The translations under genes were made by a program, and so were the position numbers. Source: a virus. Taken from it: a stretch of DNA of 38,740 bases. Positions 8,861 through 15,398 of this stretch are shown here, piece by piece. The DNA lies in IMG/VR virus record IMGVR_UViG_3300025872_000131, positions 1 through 38,740 of that record. One strand, 5' to 3'. Every line of letters starts with the position of its first letter. Position 1 is the stretch's first letter. A model generated the notes under the pieces. That model did no database searches, was not told the DNA's origin, and worked only from the letters and a program-made list of their open reading frames with translations.

Positions 8861-9112
8861 TCACCATTTGACTTTGTTGGCCCAATAAGCCGCACTCATT
8901 TTGCCCTTGGCAATATTCGCAGCATGTCTTGCTTTGAATGCCTCGTTGCGTTTGGTGCCTTCCGGTGAACCTTGAACGCCTTGTTGCCCAAAACGAATCA
9001 GTTTGACCTCATCACCTGATTTCGCCAATACAGCGTGGCTTTTCTTAGGATGATTCGGCGTTTTCTTAGGCTTGTTATAACCAGAAAACGTTTCTGACCC
9101 GCGCTTAATCAT
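8861..9112 (-). CDS. Conserved small basic phage protein upstream of portal
   Basis: This is an 83-residue, strongly basic protein starting from the ATG at 9110-9112, which overlaps the upstream stop as TGATG. Text such as KSHAVLAKSGDEVKLIRFGQ, QGVQGSPEGTKRNEAFKARH and NIAKGKMSAAYWANKVKW is characteristic of a family I recall as very common next to podovirus portal or terminase genes. The function is unknown; the high Lys/Arg content and the ordered C-terminus suggest nucleic-acid contact or a packaged virion component. Confidence 0.8.
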   Translation of the reverse strand: MIKRGSETFSGYNKPKKTPNHPKKSHAVLAKSGDEVKLIRFGQQGVQGSPEGTKRNEAFKARHAANIAKGKMSAAYWANKVKW

Positions 9113-9621
9113 CAATCTTCCTCACGCATAAAGTTAACGCGTTGAAACTCAACGGCTTCGCGCTGGCGGCGTGAGTTCGCCATTGATGTAATGGGTCCGC
9201 CAACCAACCAGGCGTCACAGGTGCGTGCCGCTGCACATTTGAAGTGGAATAGTTCGCAATAACCAAGATCGGCAGCGTCTTGCACCGCCATCTCTAAGTC
9301 TTCGTTCTCTTCGCTTTCGCCTTCTTCGTATGATTCGCCGTTTTCTTCGCCATTTTCTTCGCCGTTCTCTTCTTTGCTTTCACCCTCCATACCGCCTGTA
9401 ATGCACTCAATCATTTCAGGCGTTTGGATGAAGGCTGCGCAGTTACCGCAACGCATTGACTTGGCTTGCGCCAGGTCCGTGTTCCACGTTTCGGCTTTGG
9501 CGTTCCAGAATTCACGGTTAGGCAATTCAGGATTAGCGGGACCGTAACCCACATTGGCAAACGCCCAATTGCGATGCTTTAGATTCGCAACCGGGTCTTT
9601 GGTTTCAATAGGACATTCCAT
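9112..9621 (-). CDS. Cys-rich phage protein with acidic repeat insert
   Basis: The product has 169 residues from the ATG at 9619-9621, part of a TGATG overlap. Two cysteine clusters flank a variable middle: MRCGNCAAFIQTPEMIECI near residues 57-75 and LGYCELFHFKCAAARTCDAW near 127-146. The spacing suggests one metal-binding fold. Between them is an acidic tract of repeated ENGE units (about residues 79-112), encoded by near-tandem codons. The cysteine pattern is familiar from phage proteins near portal genes that lack the acidic insert (recall only). A zinc-binding structural or regulatory role is possible; nothing more can be said. Confidence 0.72.
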   Translation of the reverse strand: MECPIETKDPVANLKHRNWAFANVGYGPANPELPNREFWNAKAETWNTDLAQAKSMRCGNCAAFIQTPEMIECITGGMEGESKEENGEENGEENGESYEEGESEENEDLEMAVQDAADLGYCELFHFKCAAARTCDAWLVGGPITSMANSRRQREAVEFQRVNFMREED

Positions 9622-9779
9622 CACTTTTTCTTCGCTTTACCGGCTTCAGACAGCGCAATGGCTATGGCCTGCTTAGGGTTTGTCACTTCCGGCCCTTTCT
9701 TGCTACCGGAATGCAACTTGCCCGCCTTGTATTCGCGCATGACTTTGGAGATTTTCTTCTCGGCTTTGGTCTTTTTCAT
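9621..9779 (-). CDS. Small basic phage protein (DUF6496-like)
   Basis: This is a 52-residue gene below the usual length cut-off. It reads MKKTKAEKKISKVMREYKAG and then KLHSGSKKGPEVTNPKQAIA, ending IALSEAGKAKKK. The pattern VMxExKxGxLHSGSKxGPxVxNxKQAIAIALSEA is the DUF6496 signature, found in many phages and bacteria. Both ends use TGATG overlaps with neighbours, which strongly supports it as a real gene. The function is unknown; the family is short, lysine-rich and probably nucleic-acid associated. Confidence 0.85.
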   Translation of the reverse strand: MKKTKAEKKISKVMREYKAGKLHSGSKKGPEVTNPKQAIAIALSEAGKAKKK

Positions 9780-10111
9780 CATGATGGCAGTATGTCCGTC
9801 ATAGAAACACGCATAGTGTGGTTTTGCTCTGCAACGACAGCCACTTTATCGCCAGCCGAAACGGTAATATAAACCACCGTATTAGCGGGAATGATCGGTG
9901 ATAACTCGGATGCCGTTGGATTGCCACCTACCTCAAAATGACAGTGATAACCGGCATTTGATCCGTTGGCAATCCGCATCAGCGTCACTCCAGTGCCAGC
10001 GGCGTGCGATTGTTGGCTTACATCGGATGTGGTGATGTTGGTGTTTGTGCCAAGCCTTCCGACAATCTCAGGCCACAAATGCCCGGCTGAATCTCGTACT
10101 TGCTTGCTCAT
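9779..10111 (-). CDS. Small conserved phage protein, possibly virion surface/decoration
   Basis: The product has 110 residues, predicted all-beta with little charge (TGVTLMRIANGSNAGYHCHF, NTVVYITVSAGDKVAVVAEQ). It starts MSKQVRDSAGHLWPEIVGRL. No family is recognised. The stop overlaps the DUF6496-like start (TGATG) and the start overlaps the previous stop (ATGA). The compact beta pattern would fit a decoration or stabilising protein, but that is a guess from composition. Confidence 0.7.
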   Translation of the reverse strand: MSKQVRDSAGHLWPEIVGRLGTNTNITTSDVSQQSHAAGTGVTLMRIANGSNAGYHCHFEVGGNPTASELSPIIPANTVVYITVSAGDKVAVVAEQNHTMRVSMTDILPS

Positions 10112-10272
10112 TTCTTGGACCTTGCAGCACGCATATTGTCAACGAGGTTTGGGTAAGGTCTTCCAGCGGATTTCGCCATGGCTTTAGCGCTGGCTTTCTC
10201 CTTTTTGGATAACGGTTCGCTTTTGCCCAACGACTTCGGACGCGCTTTATCCCATACCGGCTTGGCTTTCAT
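10108..10272 (-). CDS. Small basic phage protein of 54 residues
   Basis: This 54-codon gene is short but well supported. It reads MKAKPVWDKARPKSLGKSEP, later KASAKAMAKSAGRPYPNLVD and ends NMRAARSKK. I recall the pattern PVWDKxRPKxLGKSxxLSxxxKxxAKxxAKxAGRPYPNLVDNMRAA as a recurrent small protein of podoviruses. The stop overlaps the next ATG as ATGA. Its ribosome site (GGGGGTAG) lies in the 3' arm of a hairpin, so initiation could be modulated. The function is unknown. Confidence 0.8.
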   Translation of the reverse strand: MKAKPVWDKARPKSLGKSEPLSKKEKASAKAMAKSAGRPYPNLVDNMRAARSKK

Positions 10273-10279
10273 GGCACTA

Positions 10280-10293
10280 CCCCCATTTGGGGG
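10280..10293 (-). promoter_or_regulatory. Hairpin covering the ribosome site of the 54-residue gene
   Basis: On the minus strand CCCCCAAATGGGGG forms a perfect 5-bp stem with a four-base loop, eight bases before the ATG at 10272. The purine-rich arm GGGGGTAG is the only plausible Shine-Dalgarno, so it would be partly hidden in the folded mRNA. There is no T-run, so a terminator is unlikely. Confidence 0.45.
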
Positions 10294-10315
10294 CCGACAC
10301 TAGCACATTCGCGCA

Positions 10316-11254
10316 TCAATGCGCAAGATTCATGCGCAACGCGTGGTAATCCTGAAGAAATCCGCTCATGCTGGCAAGTTTGTTGAACGCCATATCTGCT
10401 GACAAACGCGAGTGAAATAAACGCAACTGCGGTCTGCGCTCCATCTCAGCCCAGTAGGTTTGCAAAACCGTACGCCCCCAATCTTCAGCGGTTACGCGAT
10501 TAATGTTGCCGCCAAGATATTCATACCGCATAAACATTTCCCAATCCACAATCCCTAATGTGTGGCGCGGGTTGTCCTTATTGGAGTCTTGGTTTGCGTG
10601 CAAACGAAACGCCCCCAGGTGCGCCCCACCACCTACCGCCGGCCCGTGGCGCGTGGCTTCCAGATACGAAGTCACGTCACCCAAATAATGCCTTGGTGCC
10701 AACTCGCCAAGTGGCGCGTAGGTCATGGTGAATGCGCACTTGGAGCGATCCATCATCACAAACGAAGGCTCGCCAATAAAGTTCTTGTGCATCGCCATCA
10801 AGCGCAGAATGTTCTCGCGCGATGACTTCATCAGTTCATCTTGATTAATAAAGCCTGGTGCGCGAAGAAACCGCCCGGAACCATCAATCCAATGGCGTTG
10901 GTGCCAAAACATCACGGCGTCACGGTGATGATCCGCCAAATCAACTAAGTAAGACGTTGAAGATGGGTAAATTACATCATCGTCATACACAAAGCGCACT
11001 AAATCGGAATCTGCCTGATCCCAAAGATAAGCGTAATGCGCCACCTGATCGCCAGGACAGATAAGGTGTGTGTCAATGACTTCAAAGTCATAGCGCTGCG
11101 CCATATCGTTGATCATGTGGTGGTCATTCTCATCAGGACTGTGATTGCCAATGATGACTTTGATGCGCGGATAGGTCTGCGCGTCAATGCTGGCTAGTGT
11201 CGTGTATAGGTGCTCAGGCTTATAAGCTGGAACAAGAATGGTTACGGGTCTCAT
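10316..11254 (-). CDS. Glycosyltransferase family 2-like
   Basis: The product has 312 residues from the ATG at 11252-11254, which overlaps the upstream stop as ATGA; a TTG four codons earlier is rejected. It begins VTILVPAYKPEHLYTTLASI with DAQTYPRIKVIIGN, the standard GT2 start. The metal-binding DxD motif lies in DLVRFVYDDDVIYPSSTS near residue 90. The rest includes HRDAVMFWHQRHWIDGSG and a C-terminal helical part. It would transfer a sugar from a nucleotide donor; the acceptor is not visible. It sits in the late operon between terL and portal and is transcribed with virion genes, which fits modification of a virion protein or of the cell surface late in infection. Confidence 0.85.
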   Translation of the reverse strand: MRPVTILVPAYKPEHLYTTLASIDAQTYPRIKVIIGNHSPDENDHHMINDMAQRYDFEVIDTHLICPGDQVAHYAYLWDQADSDLVRFVYDDDVIYPSSTSYLVDLADHHRDAVMFWHQRHWIDGSGRFLRAPGFINQDELMKSSRENILRLMAMHKNFIGEPSFVMMDRSKCAFTMTYAPLGELAPRHYLGDVTSYLEATRHGPAVGGGAHLGAFRLHANQDSNKDNPRHTLGIVDWEMFMRYEYLGGNINRVTAEDWGRTVLQTYWAEMERRPQLRLFHSRLSADMAFNKLASMSGFLQDYHALRMNLAH

Positions 11255-11433
11255 GATTTCCCCCAACGCTTACGCTCAAGCTCGGCAAGTTGTACAAGTT
11301 CACGCGTGCGGCGCTCCAGCTCCATCACCATCTCTTCAAGCACTTCCCACTGCAATTTCTCGTACTCGCCTCGTGGAAAGTTCTCAAGCAATCCATTAAC
11401 CCAGGCTTTTCTCGCCATATCGTTCAGGTTCAT
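11251..11433 (-). CDS. Small hypothetical protein (60 residues)
   Basis: This is a highly charged helical protein (MNLNDMARKAWVNGLLENFP, EMVMELERRTRELVQLAELE). No family is recognised. Its stop overlaps the glycosyltransferase ATG as ATGA and its ATG overlaps the previous gene, so it is part of the same translational chain. The C-terminal half is a likely coiled coil. Confidence 0.65.
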   Translation of the reverse strand: MNLNDMARKAWVNGLLENFPRGEYEKLQWEVLEEMVMELERRTRELVQLAELERKRWGKS

Positions 11434-11624
11434 CCCTGTCCTTTCAATAGTTCAGCCGCATCGTCATAGCCGTTTTTCTCCAGCAACTCAATGCAATGGT
11501 TTAAGCGTGCTTCGCCTGCAACAAACTCAATCTGCGCCGCAAAGATAAAAAGATTCTCTGCGTGCTGATCAAACCCTGTGTTTCTGGCAATGCCCATCAC
11601 ATCGCCAATCGTCAAATCTTTCAC
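11430..11624 (-). CDS. Small hypothetical protein (64 residues)
   Basis: The protein starts at GTG (11622-11624) in a GTGA overlap with the preceding stop. It reads MKDLTIGDVMGIARNTGFDQ and ends HCIELLEKNGYDDAAELLKG. It is helical and acidic, with no recognised family. Its GTG start is chosen because of the tight overlap and the upstream AGGAGG-like element (TAAGGAGGTATTGAC). Confidence 0.65.
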   Translation of the reverse strand: MKDLTIGDVMGIARNTGFDQHAENLFIFAAQIEFVAGEARLNHCIELLEKNGYDDAAELLKGQG

Positions 11625-11806
11625 GTCAATACCTCCTTAATGTGTTGAGGCACCCTTGGCAGTGGCGCCCAGGCAACCGCCCACTCAGACCAGGTGCCAA
11701 TGACGCACACGCCGCCAGGATTAAGTAGCAATATCTTTACGCCTAGTGGCGGCGGGTCATCTTCGGGCGTGCGCCAGGTGGCCTGGCCGGCGAGGTAGTC
11801 TCTCAC
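11621..11806 (-). CDS. DUF551-like small protein
   Basis: The protein has 61 residues and starts at GTG (11804-11806), overlapping the upstream stop as GTGA. The arrangement TPEDDPPPLGVKILLLNPGG followed by GTWSEWAVAWAPLPRVPQ fits the DUF551 style: W/P-rich, xxPPxGVxVLxx near the start and WxPLPxxP at the end. DUF551 proteins are common phage accessory proteins of unknown function. The assignment rests on pattern memory only. Confidence 0.6.
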   Translation of the reverse strand: MRDYLAGQATWRTPEDDPPPLGVKILLLNPGGVCVIGTWSEWAVAWAPLPRVPQHIKEVLT

Positions 11807-12120
11807 GCCGCCCTTATCCCAAATGGGTTATGCCACAGTACGGGTGCTTTAGGCTTACGCGGCTTAAAGGTCTTGTACTGCTCCTTAACCTCGAAGTAGT
11901 TCACCATCACTTTCTTCCAGGGTATCTCAACGTCTTTTATGCCCTTGGACTTCACAATAAGATCATCTCCCGCCAACTCGGTCATGAGTTGATCAATCCT
12001 TTTGGTGGTCATATCAAACTTTGCAGCCAAATGCCAAGCATTCACAGGGTTCTTCAACCCCTTCAAATAATCAAAAATCATCTTCTTGCTTTCTGATCTG
12101 CGCATTTTTCGTTTCGCCAT
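11803..12120 (-). CDS. Small putative winged-helix DNA-binding protein
   Basis: This 105-residue basic protein starts MAKRKMRRSESKKMIFDYLK. The N-terminal 60 residues are consistent with a helix-turn-helix of winged type (NPVNAWHLAAKFDMTTKRID then QLMTELAGDDLIVKSKG), where a recognition helix is followed by a short hairpin. The C-terminus is basic with KPRKPKAPVLWHNPFG. It directly follows terL in the operon and has a good ribosome site (GAGGGGTAGAA). It could be a late regulator or a packaging accessory factor. The HTH reading is moderate confidence. Confidence 0.6.
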   Translation of the reverse strand: MAKRKMRRSESKKMIFDYLKGLKNPVNAWHLAAKFDMTTKRIDQLMTELAGDDLIVKSKGIKDVEIPWKKVMVNYFEVKEQYKTFKPRKPKAPVLWHNPFGIRAA

Positions 12121-12135
12121 TTCTACCCCTCTCGA

Positions 12136-13554
12136 TTAAACAACTGCCCTCAAATTCCTTTTAATTGGCTTGCCCCACTGTGAGTTGTAAGCCTTCCCGT
12201 ACAACGCTGTTCCTGCATCGCTCGCAAAGGTCAACGCCAAAGCATCAGCCATATCAGGCGATCCAATCCCGCGCTTTCTCATCTCGTCTTTGCTCTCTAG
12301 CTTCATCTTCCCGTTGCTATTAAACGAATAGCGTGGCGAAACTAATTCCGCCAATAACGACTCATCCTTAGGTATCTTGCAATCGCGCTTTTCCAACCAC
12401 GCCTTCATCTTTCCCCATAGCTCAGCACGCAAATTCACATAAATCGTTCCCATGGCGGGAGACTCAGCCACGTTAATCCCACGCGCAGGCAGATTCAATT
12501 CGCGCAAGCGGTCCACAACGCCGGCCCCTAAGCCAATCGAATCGACAAGGATTTCAACGGGCCTGTCTTCTGGCTTCATGGCCTCGTACTCAGCGACCAC
12601 CGCGCCCGTGGTTTGCATCAAATCCAACCCTCGCCACTTGCGTATCTCAGTCACCGCATTACCTTTACGCTTTGCCAACGCCGTGGCGTCCGTCCCAAAT
12701 CGCGCTACATCCAAACCCCACACCGTTTGCGTGTCCGTCGTTTCAACATCACGGTGAAAAGCGCTGTCCACCAGCTCAACGCCAATCAAGGTATCGTCAT
12801 CGGTACGCGGAAACTCACCCAACACGCGAACACGGAAAGCGTTGGATTCTTCGCCATACCTTGACGCCATATCCTTGATATAGGCGTCGCTAACCCTTTT
12901 AGAGTCATAGCAGGACACGCGACGTGTCCACCACTCATCCTTCAATCGGTTATGCGTGTCAAAGAAAAACCCGCTGGACTTCGTTGGGTTACCCAACAAA
13001 ATCGTCACAGCGTTATGCCCCGACATGGAACCCGCCGCCGCCTCGAACACGGACTCAGGAATCCCTGATGCTTCATCCGCCACAAGCATCACATGGTCCG
13101 AATGCACACCCTGCAACGCTTCAGGTTGCTCGGCACGCGATGTACGGGCGGAGATGAACGACTCTTGAGGCGCCGCACGCATCTCAATGCGATCGGTCTT
13201 AACCTCCAAACGATCACCCCAAGCATTAGGCAACTCTTTCACCCAACGCTTTAGCTCGGCAAATAGGGCGTCGTACAACTGGCTCGAAGTCGGCGCAGTC
13301 ACCACAATCTTTGCAGGACCGCGCGTTAGCATGTACCAAATCATCGCCCAGGAAGCCACCGTGGACTTCCCAACACCGTGGCCGGAGCGCACGCTGATCT
13401 TGCGCTCGCCGCGGGATATGGCCTCCAAAAACTCCACTTGCCAAGGGTCAGGATCAACCCCCAACACTTCGCGCACAAACAACGGCGCGTTGGGCCTGTA
13501 GCGGCGCACCAGCTCAAGGTAGCGCTTAAATATTTCGTTATTAGGCGTGTTCAT
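12136..13554 (-). CDS. terL: Terminase large subunit
   Basis: The product has 472 residues, the usual size. Walker A is SGHGVGKST at about residues 57-65 and Walker B is MLVADEAS with D160/E161; LLGNPTKSSGFFF is a coupling motif region. The RNaseH-like nuclease domain has its three acidic sites in VWGLDVARFGTDATALAKRK, EILVDSIGLGAGVVDRLREL and a final D in GIGSPDMADALALTF. It pumps DNA into the procapsid through the portal and cuts concatemers. The ATG at 13552-13554 overlaps the recombinase end by 14 bases; a GTG five codons upstream would also be in frame but lacks an advantage. Confidence 0.95.
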   Translation of the reverse strand: MNTPNNEIFKRYLELVRRYRPNAPLFVREVLGVDPDPWQVEFLEAISRGERKISVRSGHGVGKSTVASWAMIWYMLTRGPAKIVVTAPTSSQLYDALFAELKRWVKELPNAWGDRLEVKTDRIEMRAAPQESFISARTSRAEQPEALQGVHSDHVMLVADEASGIPESVFEAAAGSMSGHNAVTILLGNPTKSSGFFFDTHNRLKDEWWTRRVSCYDSKRVSDAYIKDMASRYGEESNAFRVRVLGEFPRTDDDTLIGVELVDSAFHRDVETTDTQTVWGLDVARFGTDATALAKRKGNAVTEIRKWRGLDLMQTTGAVVAEYEAMKPEDRPVEILVDSIGLGAGVVDRLRELNLPARGINVAESPAMGTIYVNLRAELWGKMKAWLEKRDCKIPKDESLLAELVSPRYSFNSNGKMKLESKDEMRKRGIGSPDMADALALTFASDAGTALYGKAYNSQWGKPIKRNLRAVV

Positions 13555-14221
13555 AACTTGCCACCGCACGATGCACCAAGGTATGCGTCACCGCCATACC
13601 AAACTGATCCTTCACCATCTCAGCAATCTTGCGATAGCTCTTGCGCTCTTTGGCTTTGTCCGCCATAAACATCAAGATGGGATAGGTCGATTCATCCTTC
13701 ACAAGTTTGGCCGACTTGCCATCACCATCCTTACGAAACCCAAACGGCACATGACCGCCAACCCAACCACCGGCTTGCGCCTTACTCTTACGCCCATCAG
13801 CCATGCGCTCTGCAATCCTGCGTCGCTCAAGCCTAGCCACTGCCGCCATCAACGTAAAGAAAAACTCAGACCAGCTCGACCCATTGTTCACCGGGTCCGT
13901 ACCCAGGGCCAGCACAATCATCTTAACGCCTTGCTCCTTCCAAGCCTCGGCCATCGTTAACGCGTCAACCGTGTCACGAAACGCACGATCCAATTGCGTC
14001 ATAACCACCACATCACCTGGCTGAAGTACCGCCACTAAACGCGAACCCGCTTCACGCTTGGCAAGTTGCACGGAACCGCTCACACCTTCATCCGTAAACA
14101 CCTCGCCCACATCATCGCCGCGAATCAACGCCAATCCCTGAATCTTCCTAATCTGCTCGGCTAGCGACGTGTTGTCTATCTGCTCCTGCGTACTAACCCT
14201 TGCATAACCATAAACCGCCAT
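13541..14221 (-). CDS. Serine recombinase, resolvase/invertase size
   Basis: The product has 226 residues. The N-terminal catalytic domain starts MAVYGYARVSTQEQ with nucleophile Ser10; conserved arginines appear in MTQLDRAFRDTVDALTMAEA and ARLERRRIAERMADGR. The long E helix and a C-terminal helix-turn-helix (SYRKIAEMVKDQFGMAVTHT) follow. The length matches resolvases and invertases rather than large serine integrases. It could resolve genome multimers, invert a segment or act as a transposon-type recombinase. It sits, unusually, between terS and terL and overlaps terL. A dyad GTTAC-N11-GTAAC (14239-14259) just upstream may be its operator or site. No inverted-repeat segment is seen around the fibre gene in the window. 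Confidence 0.9.
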   Translation of the reverse strand: MAVYGYARVSTQEQIDNTSLAEQIRKIQGLALIRGDDVGEVFTDEGVSGSVQLAKREAGSRLVAVLQPGDVVVMTQLDRAFRDTVDALTMAEAWKEQGVKMIVLALGTDPVNNGSSWSEFFFTLMAAVARLERRRIAERMADGRKSKAQAGGWVGGHVPFGFRKDGDGKSAKLVKDESTYPILMFMADKAKERKSYRKIAEMVKDQFGMAVTHTLVHRAVASYEHA

Positions 14222-14238
14222 CTCGTTCCCCTGTTTTC

Positions 14239-14259
14239 GTTACTTGTTGCAAGCGTAAC
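14239..14259. promoter_or_regulatory. Inverted repeat upstream of the recombinase gene
   Basis: GTTAC at 14239-14243 and GTAAC at 14255-14259 flank TTGTTGCAAGC, where TTG and CAA extend the symmetry. It lies 18 bases before the recombinase ATG. Placement suits an operator for autoregulation or a recombination core, but no functional evidence is visible. Confidence 0.4.
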
Positions 14260-14283
14260 AGTGTTTCGCTCACTTGTGAAAAT

Positions 14284-14547
14284 TTTTTTGGGGGCCGTTC
14301 GTCGGGGCGATGGGCGGTGTAGGGGGGGGCGAAGCACAAGTTGGCGGATTGCAGCGGCAGGGCACAAAACAACGGTTGCAGCGGCAGGGCACAATTGCCA
14401 GGTGTGCGAAGCACAAGTTGGCGCGTGTGGAGTGCCGCCGAAACTCCGCCCCGTCGATCTGCTGACGGGGGGGGTAATCGGTCAGATTGTCAGTTTTTGC
14501 GCGTTTGCGCGACAATTGGTGCGTTTGGTAAAGCGATCAAGACGCGG
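14284..14547. repeat. Noncoding GC-rich repeat region between terS and recombinase (candidate packaging site)
   Basis: This part of the 326-base gap has no convincing gene. It holds two exact interleaved direct repeats: GCGAAGCACAAGTTGGCG at 14329-14346 and 14406-14423, and TTGCAGCGGCAGGGCACAA at 14349-14367 and 14376-14394. Two G8 tracts occur at 14322-14329 and 14467-14474. G-runs at 14290-14294, 14304-14307, 14311-14314 and 14322-14329 could form a G-quadruplex on the plus strand. Repeated motifs just after terS, the usual place of pac or cos sites, suggest small-terminase recognition; a role in recombination or replication is also possible. Open frames here are compositional shadows. Confidence 0.6.
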
Positions 14548-14964
14548 TTAATCATGCTGCGTTGCATCAATTGTCAGTGCTTCGGTTTGCTTGATCGCGT
14601 GCCAAGCTTGCGAGTCGATGTTTATCGCCACGACTGGCGCGCGATTCTCTGCCCATGATCGCGGATCAAGGCGCGCAGCAAACCATTTGCGCGTATCAAC
14701 GCGCAACCGCGGATCGTCTTTCGCCTCGTCGGCAATCGTCAGCGCCTCCTCCGCCAGCGCCGAAGCTCGCTCCTCGCGTGCGCGTGTGTACTGAGCGCTG
14801 CGCTCCGGCGCCAGTAGCCACCTATTCAAATGCCCTTGTTTTACTCCAATGCTTTCGGCTATAGCCCGGACACTTTCGCCAGCGCTTATACGCTCGAGAA
14901 TCTCCTCCTCGCCTATCTTTTCGATAACCGCAAGCGCTGCCCGCTTTTGTGGTTGTCCCGCCAT
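14548..14964 (-). CDS. terS: Terminase small subunit (Sf6-like)
   Basis: The protein has 138 residues. An N-terminal helix-turn-helix covers roughly residues 17-50 (EEEILERISAGESVRAIAES, then IGVKQGHLNRWLL). A central oligomerisation helix with REERASALAEEALTIADEA follows, and then DDPRLRVDTRKWFAARLDPR, a sequence characteristic of the Sf6-type small terminase. It recognises the packaging site and regulates TerL. The separation from terL by a recombinase gene is uncommon. ATG at 14962-14964 has GAGGGG seven bases upstream. It is the first gene of the presumed late operon. Confidence 0.85.
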   Translation of the reverse strand: MAGQPQKRAALAVIEKIGEEEILERISAGESVRAIAESIGVKQGHLNRWLLAPERSAQYTRAREERASALAEEALTIADEAKDDPRLRVDTRKWFAARLDPRSWAENRAPVVAINIDSQAWHAIKQTEALTIDATQHD

Positions 14965-15075
14965 ATAAACCCCTCAATGGTTGAAATTGTCCGACAAACG
15001 GATGCTACGCCAACAGTTAATTATGATATTGTTTCGCTTGCAGTATCAATCGAAACACTAAAAGGAGTCTTAATC
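14965..15075. promoter_or_regulatory. Divergent control region between terS and the plus-strand island
   Basis: This 111-base gap separates genes read in opposite directions, so it must hold at least two promoters. Besides the minus-strand promoter, it contains TTGTCCGACAA (14987-14997), a near-palindrome sharing GTCCGA with the iteron-like array at 17367-17555. A GTTTCG-N14-CGAAAC dyad lies at 15031-15056. The plus-strand promoter is not clear: TTGAAA (14981) has a poor -10, and TATGAT (15022) has a poor -35. Confidence 0.55.
15020..15049 (-). promoter_or_regulatory. Sigma70-like promoter for the late operon (terS onward)
   Basis: On the minus strand, a -35 of TTGATA (15049 to 15044) is separated by 18 bases from a -10 of CATAAT (15025 to 15020). 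Each hexamer differs from consensus at one position. It points at terS, 56 bases away. It is embedded in a dyad GTTTCG/CGAAAC (15031-15036 and 15051-15056), suggesting repressor control. The same -10 hexamer occurs in the promoter at 24825-24853. Confidence 0.6.
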
Positions 15076-15384
15076 ATGAAACGCATTATCAACGGAAAAG
15101 TTTATAACACTGAGACAGCGGAAAAGGTTGCATTTTGGGACAATGATCTATTTGCGAATGATTTTGGTTACATGTCAGAAGCGCTCTATGTAACGCGCAA
15201 GGGCAATTATTTTATACACGGCAAAGGAGGAGCAACAAGTAAGTATGCAACGCACGCCTATGGCGGGCGCATGGCGGGAGAAAGTATTGTTGCCATAGCC
15301 GAAAAAGACGCTCTCGAATGGTGCGAAACAAGAGAAATTGATACTGAGATTGTGTCTTCGCATTTTGAAATTGAAGAAGCATAG
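15076..15384 (+). CDS. Conserved accessory protein of phages and plasmids (102 residues)
   Basis: The gene starts at the ATG at 15076, ten bases after AAAGGAG; the longer open frame upstream is noncoding. The product reads MKRIINGKVYNTETAEKVAF, with later ALYVTRKGNYFIHGKGGATS and EKDALEWCETRE. This pattern (KRIxxGKxYxTETAExVxxWDN, LYxTxxGxxFLxGxGGAxSxYA) is a widespread hypothetical family on bacterial mobile elements. The function is unknown. It and its two followers are the only genes on this strand and look like an accessory cassette. Confidence 0.85.
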   Translation: MKRIINGKVYNTETAEKVAFWDNDLFANDFGYMSEALYVTRKGNYFIHGKGGATSKYATHAYGGRMAGESIVAIAEKDALEWCETREIDTEIVSSHFEIEEA

Positions 15385-15398
15385 AAGGAGCCAATATC

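Noticed and set aside
13541-14221. Integrase for chromosomal insertion
   Set aside because: The protein is half the length of large serine integrases and lacks their zinc and coiled-coil extension; no att-like tRNA fragment is seen.
14193-14551. Overlapping frames on both strands in the terS-recombinase gap
   Set aside because: GC-rich direct repeats and G-tracts keep several frames open; none has a plausible start context or protein-like composition.
14830-15384. 184-residue long version of the plus-strand accessory gene
   Set aside because: The first 82 codons cross the terS promoter region; the strong AAAGGAG and family match put the start at 15076.
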